This document shows positions 24,167-38,049 of a stretch of DNA of 64,000 nt, one piece after another. The DNA lies in NCBI RefSeq assembly GCF_000003855.2, contig NW_003101677.1:2032939-2096938 (forward strand), given 5' to 3'. The first letter of the stretch is position 1. Each line of letters starts with the position of its first letter. This DNA comes from Blastomyces gilchristii SLH14081 (Eukaryota; Ascomycota; Eurotiomycetes; Onygenales; Ajellomycetaceae). Below the pieces are notes generated by a model that worked only from the letters and a program-made list of their open reading frames with translations, was not told the origin of the DNA and made no database searches. Both the position numbers and the translations under genes were made by a program.

Positions 24167-27100
24167 CTATATCTAATCAATTTTCATCTCTTCATACTCA
24201 GATACTTCTGAATTCAGCCATTTTCTTATAGCTGCTTGAGTTTCTGAAAGAAAGTCTATTAAGTATTTAATTTCTGTCTCAGTTGAGAATAAGAACCTCA
24301 TATTTAATTGATTTAAATCATACTTCTTCTTTAATCTTACTCTAAGACTATTGTATAATGTACAATGCATTACAATATACTCAGGATTTTCATTTGCATT
24401 GCAGAATGAGCACTCTGTTGAATTAAATCTATCATCAAATCCTTGTATATAGGATTTGAAATAACCATGTCCTAGTTTCAGCTGAATTATAGATGAGAAT
24501 ATTTTCTTTTTACATTTAATTGAACAAGATTTTCACTTTGATTTTATCTCAAATCTTGAATAATGTATGCTCTTCTTTTGTTTCTGCAAGCTTTCATTTC
24601 ACTTGTTTAAACAAGATTCTTTTATCTTTCTCTTTATGAAAGATCAGAACACTGTTTTTTGAATAGATCTGCTTAATTCTGAACCCTTTTTTACAGCTAA
24701 ATCAGCCAATTCATTGTCATGAATATTCATATGAGCAGAAATTTAATGTAGATGAATTATCAGTTTTAATGTTCTTCTCTTTTGAATTTTCAAAACAGAG
24801 TTTAAAATCAGTTTAAGATTTATTTAATCATTATGAATCTGACTATTTCTAAGTCTTTTTAAAGCAGCTTGACTATCAGAGAATATCTATATCTCTTTCA
24901 AACTATTTCCTCTTTTATGAGATTTTATTTCAATGAATTTGAAAGCTTTCACTATTACAAATAGTTCAGCATCAAAGACTTCAGATTCACAGTCTAAATT
25001 TCAGAAATCTGAGATAAAACTAATATTATCTTCAGTATAAGCAATGCCTGCATCTAATCTATTCAAATTCTCATTTTTTGAGTCCTCTGAGTAAATCAGA
25101 ATAGAGTCTTTTATATTGATTATAGAGATCTTCTTCAAATACTGTTCATATTCTCTCTCTTTAGATAGTTCACTTATTTATAAGTCTATGAGAGATTTCA
25201 GCTTTTCTCTTCAGAGAGATATCTTCTCATGATCAATTTTCTCAACATTTAATGAAGAAAATTGATTCTTAATAAGTGAACATAGTCTATTCAGTTGAGA
25301 GGGCATTTTCATTAAAGCATTATTCTCATTTTAATCAAGAAATCTATTTCAATCCAGTTCATTTTCTGAGTTAACTGATGAAAATGAAGAAGAGACTCTT
25401 TCTCTGATTATATAATTTATGCTCATCTTCATAACTCTTAGAGCAGAGTTCACACAGATCTTTTCAAATTGAATAGTAGAAGATGAAATTAAAGCTTCAA
25501 TTTTCATTGTTTTAATAGAAGATGATTTAAATGCTCTCAGAATTCTTCTCAAAACTCTGTTATATAGACTTTGAAAGAGTTCAGTAAAGTTTTCTTGATT
25601 ATTTCATCAAACTTAAACTTCATAATCAGCTACTGAGATAATACAGACTATATATAATTGTCTCATAGTCTGAAAGAATAGATCTCTCTCAGTATTTAAT
25701 AGTCTGATTATACTATTCAGTAGTCTCTCTTCCTTGATAATTCTTTGTTGAATATGATATTTAAAATTCAACTTGGAGTTTAACCATACTTCTAGTCATT
25801 TGACATTCAAACTGAGTTTAATCTCTTTTTTCAAAAGAGTTAGACTTAGTTCTTTCTTATTAAACCTGACAAAAAAGTGAATTAACTCAGTTTTATTCAT
25901 ATCAAATTGAATTAGATTGATATCTGCTCTAACAAAGATTTTCTTTGCTGCTTTCTCAATCATTTCTAAATTCTCTTTGATTGTTTTTGAACTGTAGAGT
26001 AGATCAATATCATCTATATAACTTGAAGATCTCACTATTTTCATCTCTCTATTCTTGAATAGATATGCAGTGTATATTGCAAATAAAACAGATGAGATTG
26101 AAGATTCTTGTGATACTTCTATTTTTATCTCAGTTGTATCTTATTTTCTTCCATCAAAGAATAGTTGTATAATTCTTTTAGATATAAAACAATTAACTCA
26201 TTTTATTAGAGAAAGTGACAGTTTTAACATCTTCAAAGTTTGAATCATCTTAGACTTTGAAAGATGATCAAATGCATCTTTTATATCAATAAAAACTACA
26301 GTTGAGACTAGACCTTCATGCTTTGCTACTTAAATATCATGAATAACTGAAAGAACAGTGTCAATTGCAGATGATTGTTTTCTATCTCTCATTTATTCAT
26401 TAAATAGAAGAGAATTACTAATAGAGCTTATAAAAGATAATCTAGTAGCTATTATCTTTTCTAGAATTTTTTCTAAACAGTTCAACAGAGATATTACTCT
26501 ATATAACTTAGAAATTGAAGCTTTTCTATTAGATTTTGCAAGAATTACTTCAGTAGCTTCTCTCCAGCATTCAGAGTGATACTCATTTTTTAAGAGATTG
26601 AAAAAGAGCTCAAAATATTCATTCTTCAAGTAGAAATATGTGTTTTGAATAATTCAGTGATTACTTGAATCAGGCCCTGCAGCAGTCTTAATTGAACTTG
26701 AGAATATTGCTGACTCTAGTTCATCACATGTAAGCTCAGGCCATTCTCAGTTACTTTTATCAATATATTCATGAAATAACATATTCTTCTCTTCTAAATG
26801 TGATGAGTTTTGAAAGAGAATTCTTATAGAAGCTTAACATTTTTTCTCAAAAGAGTTTGCTGTATACAATACATTCTGAAATTCATATTCTAAGATTGAA
26901 AGCTTTGATATACTTCTTGTTTTAGTATAGTTGAAGCCTTTAAAGACTTCTTTTTCTTGTACTTCTTCAAGAAATTTATTTCAGCAATCTGTTTTGACTC
27001 TTTTAATATCTGAAAAATATTCATTTCAAATAGCTTTGTACTCTTCATCAGATATTAAGTTATTCTTTCAATCTCTCTTAGCAGTGACTAATTACTTTCT

Positions 27101-28116
27101 TTTAGAAGTGATATTCACATTTCATCAAGGTTTGAAATACTCAGAAGACTTTTTCTTTGAAATATTTTCTTCAATACTTATTAGAAAATAGATGTAATCA
27201 GCTTTACTCTATTCTCAAGCATTTCATTTGAGATATCTTGACTTTGATTTCAATAGAGCTCACTCTGTCTTTCAGATTTCAGCTGTTTTACTCTTTCTTC
27301 AACTACTTTTCAATCAGCTTTTTCAAAGTTATACTGATTAGAGAGGAGAGGATTTTCACTTCTTTATTTTTCACTCAGTTCAATATCAAATGAAATAATC
27401 TCATGACTCAATCCTGAGATTTTATTTGAATCAATAAATCAGTTTATAAGTCTTTTTTCAATTAAATTTTATGATATGAAAGTTAGATCTATAATAGATT
27501 TCTGTTTCATATCTTTTCTAAAGAATGTTTATTAATCAGACTTATTAACTAAATCTGTTAAATACTTAAAAGTTCATTCAATCAGTTTATCTGCTCTTAC
27601 TGCTCTTGTGCACTCCGAGTTTCATCAGAGATGATGTGCATTGAAGTCTTCTACAATTATAGAGTTTTTTAAGAGAGTTATATTCAAAAATCCTCTATCA
27701 ATTGTCCAGGTATTGTTGTTTTCTTTCAATGACTTTTCATTATAGATATTTATAAGTTGAATAGTATCAAACTCATTCTCTTTATCTATAATATTACCCA
27801 CTAGAATATCAGAGTCAGATATGATATCAAATCTCAAATTAAATTGATATCTTGATCTTTTTCTCTCATAGATCACTACTCTTGATTTTATCTCAGATTT
27901 TTCAGGAAGAAAGCAGTAATAGCTTGAATGAGAAATAATATACTTTTGCTCAGTATCAAAGTTTGGTTCTTGAAGAAGTACAAAGTCAACTTTTTATTCA
28001 AATGCAATCTGAAGACAAGAATAAATATAATTTAAGTTTCTATTGACATTATTTTGAATAAATGTGATTTTTCAAGAGTTTTTAAACTTTTTTTATTGGT
28101 TTTGTTGTATATTCAT
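24167..28116 (-). pseudogene. LINE ORF2 (endonuclease, RT, RNase H), copy LC, decayed
   Basis: The start ATG is at 28114-28116 and the family stop TAG at 24167-24169. An open 83-codon stretch at 27625-27876 carries VEDFNAHH, close to the canonical GDFNAHH endonuclease block. RT keeps DIDLLYSS near 25990-26010. RNase H and the C-terminal Cys cluster (about 24390-24420) are readable. Stops recur throughout. Confidence 0.88.
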
Positions 28117-28145
28117 ACTAAAAGAGAGTAGAGATAGAGTAGAAT

Positions 28146-29743
28146 CTATTCACTATCATCAGATAGTAGATTATAACTATTTTGAAAAGTAGAACTCTCA
28201 ATTGCTTGCATTATATCTAGCTTATTATCAGAGTCATATCTCAATTCTCTAATCTTAACAAAAGTTTGAGAATTCAAATTCTGTTTACATTTAGCTGGAG
28301 AATTGCAGTTTGAAGATTTAGATAGTTGAGAGTTTCTTCTTTTCAAGCTTACAGTTGTAAGTTTACTGACTTGACTCTTCTCTTCAGTTCTAGATTGATT
28401 TTGAGCTTCATGTTTTCTTCAGTTCTTTTGAGTTCTTGAAGCAAATATACATACTTTTGAGCTAGATGCATGTCTTTCTTTGCAATTAGAGTACTTAAGT
28501 AGAGTGTATTGATATATTTCATCTCTTTTTGAGCATGTTTTACATTTATACTCACTTGTTTTATGATCTCTGGCACAGAATGCACATTTTAAGTCTCTAA
28601 AATATGAGATTGCAAACTGTTCATATCTTTGACAGTTTGAACACTATGTTTAAGCTTTGAGATTCATTCTTGAATCTTTGTATTCATGAACTCTCATTTT
28701 CAAACCTGCTATTCTTACTTCAGAGATCTTTAACTATTCAAGTGTCTTTGTATATACTAGAACAGAGGCATTTCTTCTGCTTTATCTGAACTCAATTAAA
28801 TTTAGTTATACAGACTCTTTTCTCAGTTGAATAGAGTTATATTCTTCTAATTCATTTTTGAGAAGTAGCATTTCTTCTTCACAGTCAAAAATTTCAACTA
28901 AAATATTATAAAGAATAAATTTATCTCACATTTCATCTCTCTCAGATAGAATTATTATGTTTAGCAAAGATTCTACTGCTGATTTTCAGAGATTCTTATT
29001 CTGAATAAGAATTCTGCACTGAATTCAGACATTGTAGTCAGAATGATGAAGTTTTCAAAGAATAATAACTCAATTGAAGCAATAACTGATTTTTGAACTT
29101 CAATATTAGTCATCAACTGAGAAAAGAACTGCTGATTAATTTCATTTCTGATTCTGAAAATGAGATTTAAGTTTAGCTTGTTTCTTTGTAAGATGTTCTG
29201 ATTTAAGGCTTTGAGAATAAGTCTTTCATTTCTGAAGAGTTGAAAGTTTTTCTCTTTTTACATTTTTTTCTTCACTTTTTTATGAATAGAAGTATGAGCA
29301 GTATTCTTCTCAGTTTTCTCAGAATTTTGAGTAGATTTTGAGATAGCAGATTTAGAGACAGCAGATTCAGCTGCTTGAGCATATATTTTCTTCTGATTTA
29401 AAGAAGAAGAAGAAGTAGAAAAAGAAGAAGAGTAAAATAATGAGTCAGTGATTCTACTAGGAATTTTCAATGTTTTTTGAACTGTGTTTGAAATTCCAAG
29501 TTTGAACTTGATTATCTTCTGTAATTGTCTAGTCTGAGTATGAAGAATTAACAGAACTTCTTCATTCATCTCACTCAGATACTACTTTTCAAGAATCTTG
29601 CTTACTTTTTTAAGTTTCTGTATTTCAAGAACTTGTTATTTATCTATTTCTTCTTTCTTTCTTCTCTTCAGAATTTCAATCTCAGAAATAGCATTTGAGA
29701 AAGCATCTTTTTTCACATTAACTGAGTATATTTTTAAACTCAT
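28146..29743 (-). pseudogene. LINE ORF1 (gag-like), copy LC, decayed
   Basis: It begins at 29741-29743 (ATG) and ends with TAG at 28146-28148. Layout is as in copy LB: coiled-coil-like start, Ser-rich block (Ser runs near 29430) and Cys/His knuckles at about 28480-28680, partly mutated. An internal 103-codon stretch (29258-29569) is still open. Confidence 0.85.
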
Positions 29744-31416
29744 TATTCTCACTCAGTGAAAAGTTCATCAGACTGTTTCAATTGAGATATTTATTAAACT
29801 CTTTTAAAAAGTTAGTCAGACTATTTCAATTAAGAGATTTCTAAGTCTGTTTTCAATTGAAAAGTTAGTCAGACAGTTTTAAAAGAAGAATAAAAGACTT
29901 TTATATATAAAATATCTCATTTTTTTCACACTAGTTCAGTAACTAGATTAGATTTTTGAAGAGAATCTAATAAACTAAAATTAATTTTTAAGATAAATTA
30001 ATAAAATCTTTACAGTCTCTTTTTTGAAATACAGTGAGAAAAAGTATAATATCAATTGATAATAAATTAGATAATATAACAGTTTTTGAGAGAAAAACTG
30101 ATAAAAAATAAATTAAGTTTTTGTAAAGAAATTAATTAAAACTATTTAATTTTATTCTAAACTATTCAATTCTTCTCATATAACAAGTATACAACTCAAA
30201 TCAGTTAATAAAGAGTGTTAAAAAGAATTCAGTATTAATCAAAGCTCTTCAATCACTGAAAAAGTAATTCTTACTTAAAACAATGTGAAATTATGATAGA
30301 AAATAACTCTATCTTTAATTCTTTGTAAGAATATTGTGTAAAACTCAGAGAAAAACATCTTATTTCTTTAAGAGAAGTAAAAAACTATTTCTAAGATCTT
30401 TTTTTTTTGCATTAACTGCTACAGAAGAATGAGATAGAAACTGCTAAGATATATACTACTGTATACTCTCTATCAAGACTTTTTCTCTTCAGAGTCTTGA
30501 TATTATAGAGAATATAAGTCTGTTTCTATATAATAATGTAAATATTGTCAGTGAGATGTAGAGAAACTGATTATTTATATCTTAAAATAGAAGACTTTAT
30601 CAATGATTATATTAATATAGAGTTAATTCTCAAATTCAATAAAAATCTAATATTGCTGTTCTCAATCTCTTACAGAATCTATTGAATATTGAGAGATTAA
30701 AACTAGATTTAATATATCTCACTATGCAGAGATCAAAAGACTCAGTCAGATCTGAAGATATACTGATTTTATAGTTATTATGTCTGCCAATTATGTATCA
30801 TGTACAGTTGCCGAGGTATCTTTTTGTATTTTTCTGCCAGGGATGGGCCAGATCAGCAGGGGTGATACAAGAGTGAGACTTGATGTTGATGTCTTAGTAC
30901 ATCAAAGACAGAGAGGGTTTTTTACAGAGAATGCACTTCAGATATATCTGTTAATTATGTACTTGATACTATTACTGAGATATTTTTTTATATTTTTCTA
31001 CTGAAGATGAGCCAGATTGAGATGGGTGATATGTGAGTGAGACTTGATGTTGATGTTTTGAAACATCAAAGATAGACAGAGTTTTCATGAAAGTTGCTTC
31101 TCAGATATCTTCACAATTACAGATCAGAGATCTTTCAAAATCAAGAAGATTGATGCATATGACTAGGTCTCTTCACCTTACAATTTGTATGGCAATTTGG
31201 CCTGGGGTTGTGATGTGATAGGGGTGAATGAGGGATAATCCCACACAGAAGTTTCAAACAATGTCTGGTTCATGTTTGGCTGGATAACTCCACCACCACA
31301 TGGGGTATGCAGTCGGTGATGGGGTCAAAATGCTCGTATGATCGAGGGCTTTTCAATGGGTCTATCGGCGGGTTCTTATTTGAAAAATTGAGCGAGTTCA
31401 TGGTGGAGCGCCTTTG

Positions 31417-33573
31417 ATATCAATCATGTTATATTAGAGAAATATTCAGAAGATAACTATGAGAATACTCTGATAAAACAGGGAAAAGATTAGCTTCTGT
31501 TCAAATTTGCAAGCAGAAGCTTGAAGAGGTTGAATGATAATAATTTAAAGAGAAAATGACAATGCATGAAATTCTTGTACCTACTGTGATAAATAACATG
31601 TATAATGTGAAAGTTATGATAGACAGTGATCTATATTATTATGTAATGATTAAATCTTCAGTTGTAAGATATTATAACCTTTAGTAAATCTTCTTATTAA
31701 AATCTTAACTTCTCATAGAATTTCATGATTTAAAAGACATTTACATCTATTATATGATAAAACTAAACATAGATGTCAGAGAATATTAACATGAAGATGC
31801 TTATATATATGAAGTTAATAATCTTGATTATAATCTTATGCTAGAACTTGTCTTACTATCTGAACAAGACATCTGATTAAATGCTTAAAACAGAAGCTTA
31901 ATATTCTCTAATAATGATAGAATACATGAAGATGATGTTCATAAGACTATAAATCTTACACAGATCTCTGTCATTGCTTATGAAATACTCTGAAAAAGAA
32001 GTTTTCAATAAGACTGCTGACAAAGTCATTAATAGCAGAATTATATAACAAGTTATTCTATCAGTCTGACTAATATTAAGAAAGTTCTAAAGAAGTTATT
32101 CTGTACTATAATAACAGATTCTCATACAAAGCTCTCTTAATAATATCATGAATATCTAGATATCTTTTAGCAAGGTAATAATATGAATATACCTCTCTTA
32201 TAAGGCTCAGAAGTGAATCACAGTATCAAGTTAGAAAAGAAAAATAATAAAAATCTCAAGTTATTATAACGCTCTCTTTATAGTATGTCTTGAGATGATC
32301 TTCTTTTTCTTCAGAAGACACTCAATAATCTGTTAAATAAGAGATTTATACATATTAATAACTCTTTCACTGCAGCTTCTATTCTCTTTACAAAGAAATC
32401 AGATAAAGAACTCTGATTCTGTGTGAACTATCAAGGTCTAAACAGATTGACAAAGAAAGATTATTATCTTTTATCTCTTATTAATAAAACTCCAGCATAT
32501 ATCACATGAGCTCAATGATTTACAAAGCTAGATATTATTACTTTATTTCATAAGATTTATATCACTGAAGAATATGAATGACTTACAGCATTTTAAATAT
32601 ATTATAATCTCTTTGAATGAGTAGTCACACTCTTTGAACTGACTAACATTCTCAGTATATTTCAGAAGTATATTAACTGAGTACTCTGAGATTTTCTTGA
32701 TAAGTTTGTATCTGTATATCTTAATGACATTCTCATCTTCACTGATGAATTCAAAAAGCAATATCAGAAAGATGTGCAGAGAGTATTACAATAATTACAA
32801 GAAGCAGAACTATCAATGAATATTAATAAGTGTGATTTCAAAGTTAAGAGTATAAAATATCTAGGTTTTATTATAGAAGCTGATAAGAGAATTTAAATGA
32901 ATTCTGAGAAGATCTCTGCTATTCTTGAATGAGAAGCTTTATATACTATGAAGAGTGTATGAAGCTTCATTGAATTTGCTAACTTCTATCAGTGATTTAT
33001 ATGAAACTTCTCAGATATTGTGAGATCACTTACAGAACTTATTAAGAAGAACTCAGTATTTCAGTAATTAATGAATACTGAGACTGCATTCACATGAATA
33101 AAGAAGATATTTATCAATATCTCTCTGCTGATAACATTTTATTCTGATTATAAGACAGTTATTGAAGTTAATTTCTCTGATTATATCACAGAAGAAGCTA
33201 TATTACAATATAATAATAAAAATATCTTACAATCATACATCTTTATATCTAAGAAACTGAGGTCTGGTGAAGGCAATTATAAGATCTATAATAAGAAACT
33301 TGTCACAATTATACACTGTCTAGAATTATGAGACTCTGAACTCTGAAGCATCTTTAATTTTGAGATAATTACAGATTATAAGAATCTCAAATACTTTACT
33401 ACTATATATAAGCTTACTGAATAACAGATGCAATGATCTGAGCTATTAAGCTGTTTTCATTTCAGAATACACTATTATCTCAGCTGTCAGAACTTGATGA
33501 CAGATGCTCTGTCATAATGAGAGTAAGATATATCTTTCAATATAACAGACACTTACTGAATGAACTGAGATCA
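31417..33573 (+). pseudogene. Gypsy A protease-RT-RNase H segment (A2), decayed
   Basis: It starts with the LINE target duplication (31417-31432) and ends at the duplication AATGAACTGAGATCA (33559-33573). A protease-like region lies at about 31590-31900. RT begins near 32280 and contains the FCVNYQGLN block near 32428, the WFTKLD region near 32520 and a YLNDILIFTD box near 32717, where one catalytic Asp is Asn. RNase H follows to about 33500, ending in the typical TDALS block near 33500. Its missing gag is at 42312-43336 and its integrase at 9061-9964. Confidence 0.88.
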
Positions 33574-36500
33574 GAAATGAACAGCGCTCCACCACGAACT
33601 CGGTCAATTTTTCGAATAAGAGCCCGCCGATAGATCCATTCAAAAGCCCTCGATCATACGAGCATTTTTACCCCATCGCCGACCGCATACCCCGTGTGGT
33701 GGTGGAGTTATCCAGCCAAACATGAACCAGACATTGTTTGAAACTCCTGTGTGGGATTATCCCCCATTCACCCCTATCACACCACAACCCCAGGCCAAAT
33801 TGCCATACAAATTGTAAGGTGAAGAGACCTAGTCATATGCATCAATCTTCTTGATTTTGGAAGATCTCTGATCTGTAATTGTGAAGATATCTGAGAAGCA
33901 ACTTTTATGAAAACCCTGTCTATCTTTGATGTTTCAAAACATCAACACCAAGTCCCACTCATGTACCGCCCTTCTCAATCTGGCTCATGTGTGGCAGAAA
34001 AATACAAAAAGATATCTCAGCAATAGTATCAAGCATATAATTAACAGACACATCTGAAGTGCATTCTCTGTAAAAAACTCTCTCTGTCTTTATATCAAGT
34101 TTCACTCTTGTACCACCTCTTCCAATCTGGCCCATCCCCGGCAGAAAAGTACAAAAAGATACCTCAACAACTGTATTCAATACATAATCAGCAGATATAA
34201 TAACTATAAAATCAGTATATTTCAAGGTCTGACTAAGCCTTTGATCTCTGCATAGTGAGATATATTAAATCTGGTTTTAATATCTTAATATTCAATAGAT
34301 TCTGTAAGAGATTGAGAACAGCAACACTAGATTTCTATTGAATTTGAGAATTAACTCTATATTAATATAATTATTGACAAAGTCTTCTATTTTAAGATAT
34401 AAATAACTAGTTTCTCTACATTCTGCTGATAATATTTATATTATTATATAGAAACAGACTTATATTCTCTATAATATCAAGACTCTGAAGAGGAAAAGTC
34501 TTAATAGAGAGTATATAGTAGTATATATCTTAGCAGTTTCTATTTCATTCTTCTGTAGCAGTTAATGCAAAAGAAAAGATCTTAGAAATAGTTTTTTACT
34601 TCTCTTGAAAAAGTAAGATGTTTTTCTCTGAGTTTTATACAGTATTCTTATAAAGAATTAAAAACAGAGCTGTTTTCTATCATAATTTTATATTCTTTTA
34701 AGTAAGAATTACTCTTTCAGTGACTGAAGAGCTTTCATTAATACTTAATTCTTTTTTATACTCTTTATTAACTGATTTGAGTTACATACTTATTGTGTGA
34801 GAAGAATTGAATGATTTAGAATAAAATTGAATAGTTTTAATCAATTTCTCTGTAAAAAATTAATTTATTTTTTATCTGCTTTTCTCTCAAACACTGTCAT
34901 ATTATCTGATTTATTATCAATTGATATTATACTTTTTCTCACTATATGTCAAGAAAGAGATTGTAAAGATTTTATTAATTTATCTCAAAAATCAATTTTA
35001 GTTTATTAGATTCTCTTTACAAATCTAATCTAGTTACTGAACTACAGAACTAGTGTGAAAAAAATCAGGTGCTTTATATATAAAAGTCTTTTATTCTTCT
35101 TTTAAAACAGTCTGATCAACTTTTCAATTGAAAACAGACTTAGAAATCTCTTCATTGAAACAGTCTAACTAACTTTTCAAAAGAGTTCAATAAATATCTC
35201 AATTGAAACAGTCTGATTAACTTTTTATTGAGTGACAATAATAAGTTCAAAAATACACTCAGTTGATGTGAAGAAAGATGATTTCTTAAATACTATTTCT
35301 AAGATTGAAATTCTGAAGAGAAGAAAGAAAGAAGAAATAGAGAAATAATAAGTTCTTGAAATACAGAAACTTGAATAAGTAAGTAAGATTTTTGAAAAGC
35401 AGTATTTAAGTAAGATGAATAAACAAGTTCTGTTAATTCTTCATATCTAGACTAGATAACTATAGAAGATAATCAAGTTCAAACTTGAAATTTCAAACAC
35501 AGTTCAAAAAATATTGAAAATTTCTAGTATAATTACTGAATCTTTATCTTACTCTTCTTCTCTTTCTACTTCTTCTTCTTCTTCTTTAAATCAGAAGAAA
35601 ATATATACTCAAGCAGCTGAATCTTCTATCTCTAAATCTGCTATCTCAAAACCTGCTCAAAATTCTGAGAAAACTGAGAAGAATACTGCTCATACTTCTG
35701 TTTATAGAAAAGTAAAGATAAAAATATAAAAAGAAAAAAACTTTCAAATCTTCAGAAATAGAAGACTTATTCTCAAAGTCTTAAATCAGAATATCTTACA
35801 GAGAAATAAGCTAAACTCAAATCTTATTTTCAGAATCAGAGATAAAATTAATCAGCAGTTCTTTTCTCAGTTAATAACTGATATTAAAGTTCAAAAATCA
35901 GTTATAGCTTCAATTAAGTTATTCTTCTTTGAAAACTTCATTATTCTGACTACAATGTCTGAATTCAGTATGAAATTTCTCATTCAGAATGAGAATCTCT
36001 GAAAATCAGCAGTAGAATCTTTGTTAAACATAATAATTGTATCTGAGAGAGATGAAAAGTGAGACAAATTCATTCTTTATAATATTTCAGTTGAAATTTT
36101 TGACTGTGAAGAAGAAATGCTACTTCTCAAAAATGAATTAGAAGAATACAACTCTATTCAACTGAGAAAAGAGCCTGTATAACTAAATTTAATTAAGTTC
36201 AGATAAAGCAGAAGAAATGTCTCTGTTCTAGTACATATAAAAATACTTAAACAGTCAAAGATCTCTGAAGTAAAAGTAGCAGATTTGAAAATGAGAGTTC
36301 ATGAATACAAAGACTTTAGAATGAATCTCAAAGCTCAAACACAGCATTCAAACTGTCAATAATATAAACACTTTACAATCTCTTGTTTTAGAGACTCAAA
36401 ATGTGCATTCTATACTAGAAATCATAAAACTAGTGAGTATAAATGTGAAACATGCTTAAAAAGAGATGAAATATGTTAACACACTCTGCTTAAATGCTCT

Positions 36501-36621
36501 AATTGCAAAGAAAAACATGCATCTAGCTCAAAAGAATGTATGTTTGCTTCAAGAACTCAAAAGAACTGAAGAAAAGATGAAGCTTAAAGAAAATCTAGAA
36601 CTGAAGAGAATAGTCAAGTCA
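33574..36621 (+). mobile_element. Tad1-like LINE, 5' part (copy LD)
   Basis: It begins at about 33574, with a recognisable CGCTCCACC start at 33585, and runs through the 5' monomers, leader and most of ORF1. It stops where a gypsy B LTR is inserted, at the position in LINE coordinates where piece LE (20623-21632) begins. Eleven bases separate the target duplication from the recognisable LINE start. Confidence 0.9.
35241..36621 (+). pseudogene. LINE ORF1, copy LD, decayed, cut by gypsy B
   Basis: The ORF1 start codon equivalent is ATA at 35241-35243, so initiation is lost as well. The Ser-rich block (about 35550-35590) and the Cys/His region (about 36340-36545) are readable; the last knuckle still has both Cys of its CX2C (KCSNCKEKH near 36495). 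It ends at the 5-base duplication AGTCA (36617-36621) beside the LTR. Confidence 0.85.
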
Positions 36622-36879
36622 TGTAAGAATAAGTGCTCGCAGGCGATTATTCGGGTGTTTGCAGCTTGGCGTGATATGTACTGTCAACTACTAGAAGTAT
36701 TCATGATAGAAAGATAAAATATAGAAGTTAAATGTATAATAGTATTCAAGCTGAGTTATGAATAGTATTCGCGAACTTCAGTCTATATAGTTGTGTGTAG
36801 TCAAGAGCTGCTAACTCTATTAAATATATGAGACATAGAAATAGAGATAAAGAATCTGCAAGAAGTAGAATTTCTTACA
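36622..36879 (-). repeat. Gypsy B 3' LTR (258 bp)
   Basis: It is the reverse complement of the same LTR as 21638-21895 and of equal length. The sequence just right of it (36880-36905) is, on the minus strand, a purine-rich AGAGAGAAAGAAG tract, as expected for the polypurine primer before a 3' LTR. It keeps several CG pairs (for example near 36635-36670). Confidence 0.88.
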
Positions 36880-37746
36880 TACTTCTTTCTCTCTAAGGCC
36901 TCATTCATGAAGCCTTTCACTGACTGACTTTATAGAATCAGCTCAGCACTGCAGTGATATATACTAAAAATTCTTCACATCTATAAAAATCTCAGTGAGG
37001 AAAAATCCCTTATTACTATGAAGAGAAAAGAGTCTGTCACTCAGTTTCTTATTCTGTGAGATTCTTTATAATCTGGAGATTCTTCTCTGACTATTATACA
37101 GATTCATCTGATAGCTTTCATATAGAAGAATTCTGATTGACTCTTAATCATTTTCATAAGATTCTTGTATAATCATTACACAGATTCATCTCATAGATGA
37201 ATTACTATCTGTGAGATCACTCTTATTAAAGAGAAGTATTCATAAGTTAATCTTTCACTTATTCTTATGAATCATCATTTTTTAACACTGTAGAATTATG
37301 AGGAATTTTTCATTCTTTTATTAACTCTGTAGAATTATAGAATCATAATGTTTACAGTCTGCAATCACTCTTTATAGTTATATAGAAAGATTCAGACCTG
37401 TAATTCATAATTACTCTTTATTTACTAGAGTGATCTAGCTGTTTTATGAGATTACTTATAGTGTAAATAAACCTCTCTAGAGTAGTATAAATATCTCAGA
37501 TCTGTCTGTGAAATCTTATCTTCTTTTCTCTTTTTCTGTAACAGCTCTCATTCTCATAAACTGTGAGTATTCTCATTTATCTGTGAAGTGTTTTTATTCA
37601 GATGATAGAGAGAGAGTGTTCCTGACAATATCTGTATATTAATTCAAGAACTTTTCAAGAATAAAATTCTTTTCAATTTTAATATCTTTATAACTAATAT
37701 CTGACTACTGCTGAGCTTCTTACAGATATCTCTGCAACTTCTCTAA
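36880..37746. other. AT-rich stretch in gypsy B 3' region, no gene seen
   Basis: I recognise no domain on either strand. There are two imperfect copies of ACAGATTCATCT about 95 bases apart (near 37098 and 37180) and short repeats of TGTAGAATTAT. It may be the long 3' UTR of gypsy B or an old insertion. Confidence 0.4.
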
Positions 37747-38049
37747 TCACTTTTTACTGACTGATGAAGCAGAAATATTACTGCTTACAACAGTGTCTTC
37801 ATCTCTTTCAGCCTCATTATCACACTCAATTTTTAGATCAGTGATTAACTCTGTATCTTTCTCAGACCAGCTTCTGACTTCAAGCAGTGCAGTTCTGCTC
37901 TTTGCTGTAAGTCTCTCTGTAAGTGATTTCTTACAGACTCTAGCTGACAGTTTCTGTGAAGCTCTCAGTGCTGCCAGTACCCTCTGCAGTGTTACAGGCC
38001 TATGATCACTCTCTTTCTGCCTGTATAATCTCTGACCAGGCATATGCAA
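37747..38049 (-). CDS. Unrecognised basic 100-residue ORF in gypsy B 3' region
   Basis: It is an uninterrupted frame from ATG (38047-38049) to its stop, lying between the chromodomain and the 3' LTR on the same strand as gypsy B. The product is rich in Lys, Arg, Ser and Glu, has no Trp-to-stop changes inside it except a retained TGG, no signal peptide and no membrane segment. The frame upstream of the ATG is closed. I do not recognise a family. It may be chance or a remnant of an extra gypsy B gene. Confidence 0.3.
   Translation of the reverse strand: MHMPGQRLYRQKESDHRPVTLQRVLAALRASQKLSARVCKKSLTERLTAKSRTALLEVRSWSEKDTELITDLKIECDNEAERDEDTVVSSNISASSVSKK

Larger units (their letters stand above)
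23784..31416 (-). mobile_element. Complete Tad1-like LINE (copy LC, about 7.6 kb)
   Basis: The (ATT)n tail is at about 23784-23813 and the 5' end near 31410. It has the same organisation as the copy at 9965-17577, including the 5' monomers (about 30760-31050) and the stem-loop at 23853-23875. The right flank is gypsy A protease carrying the duplication ATATCAATCATGTTAT (31417-31432). Its inverted partner is at the tail of the LINE 3' part at 42296-42311, not at this copy's own tail. Confidence 0.92.
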
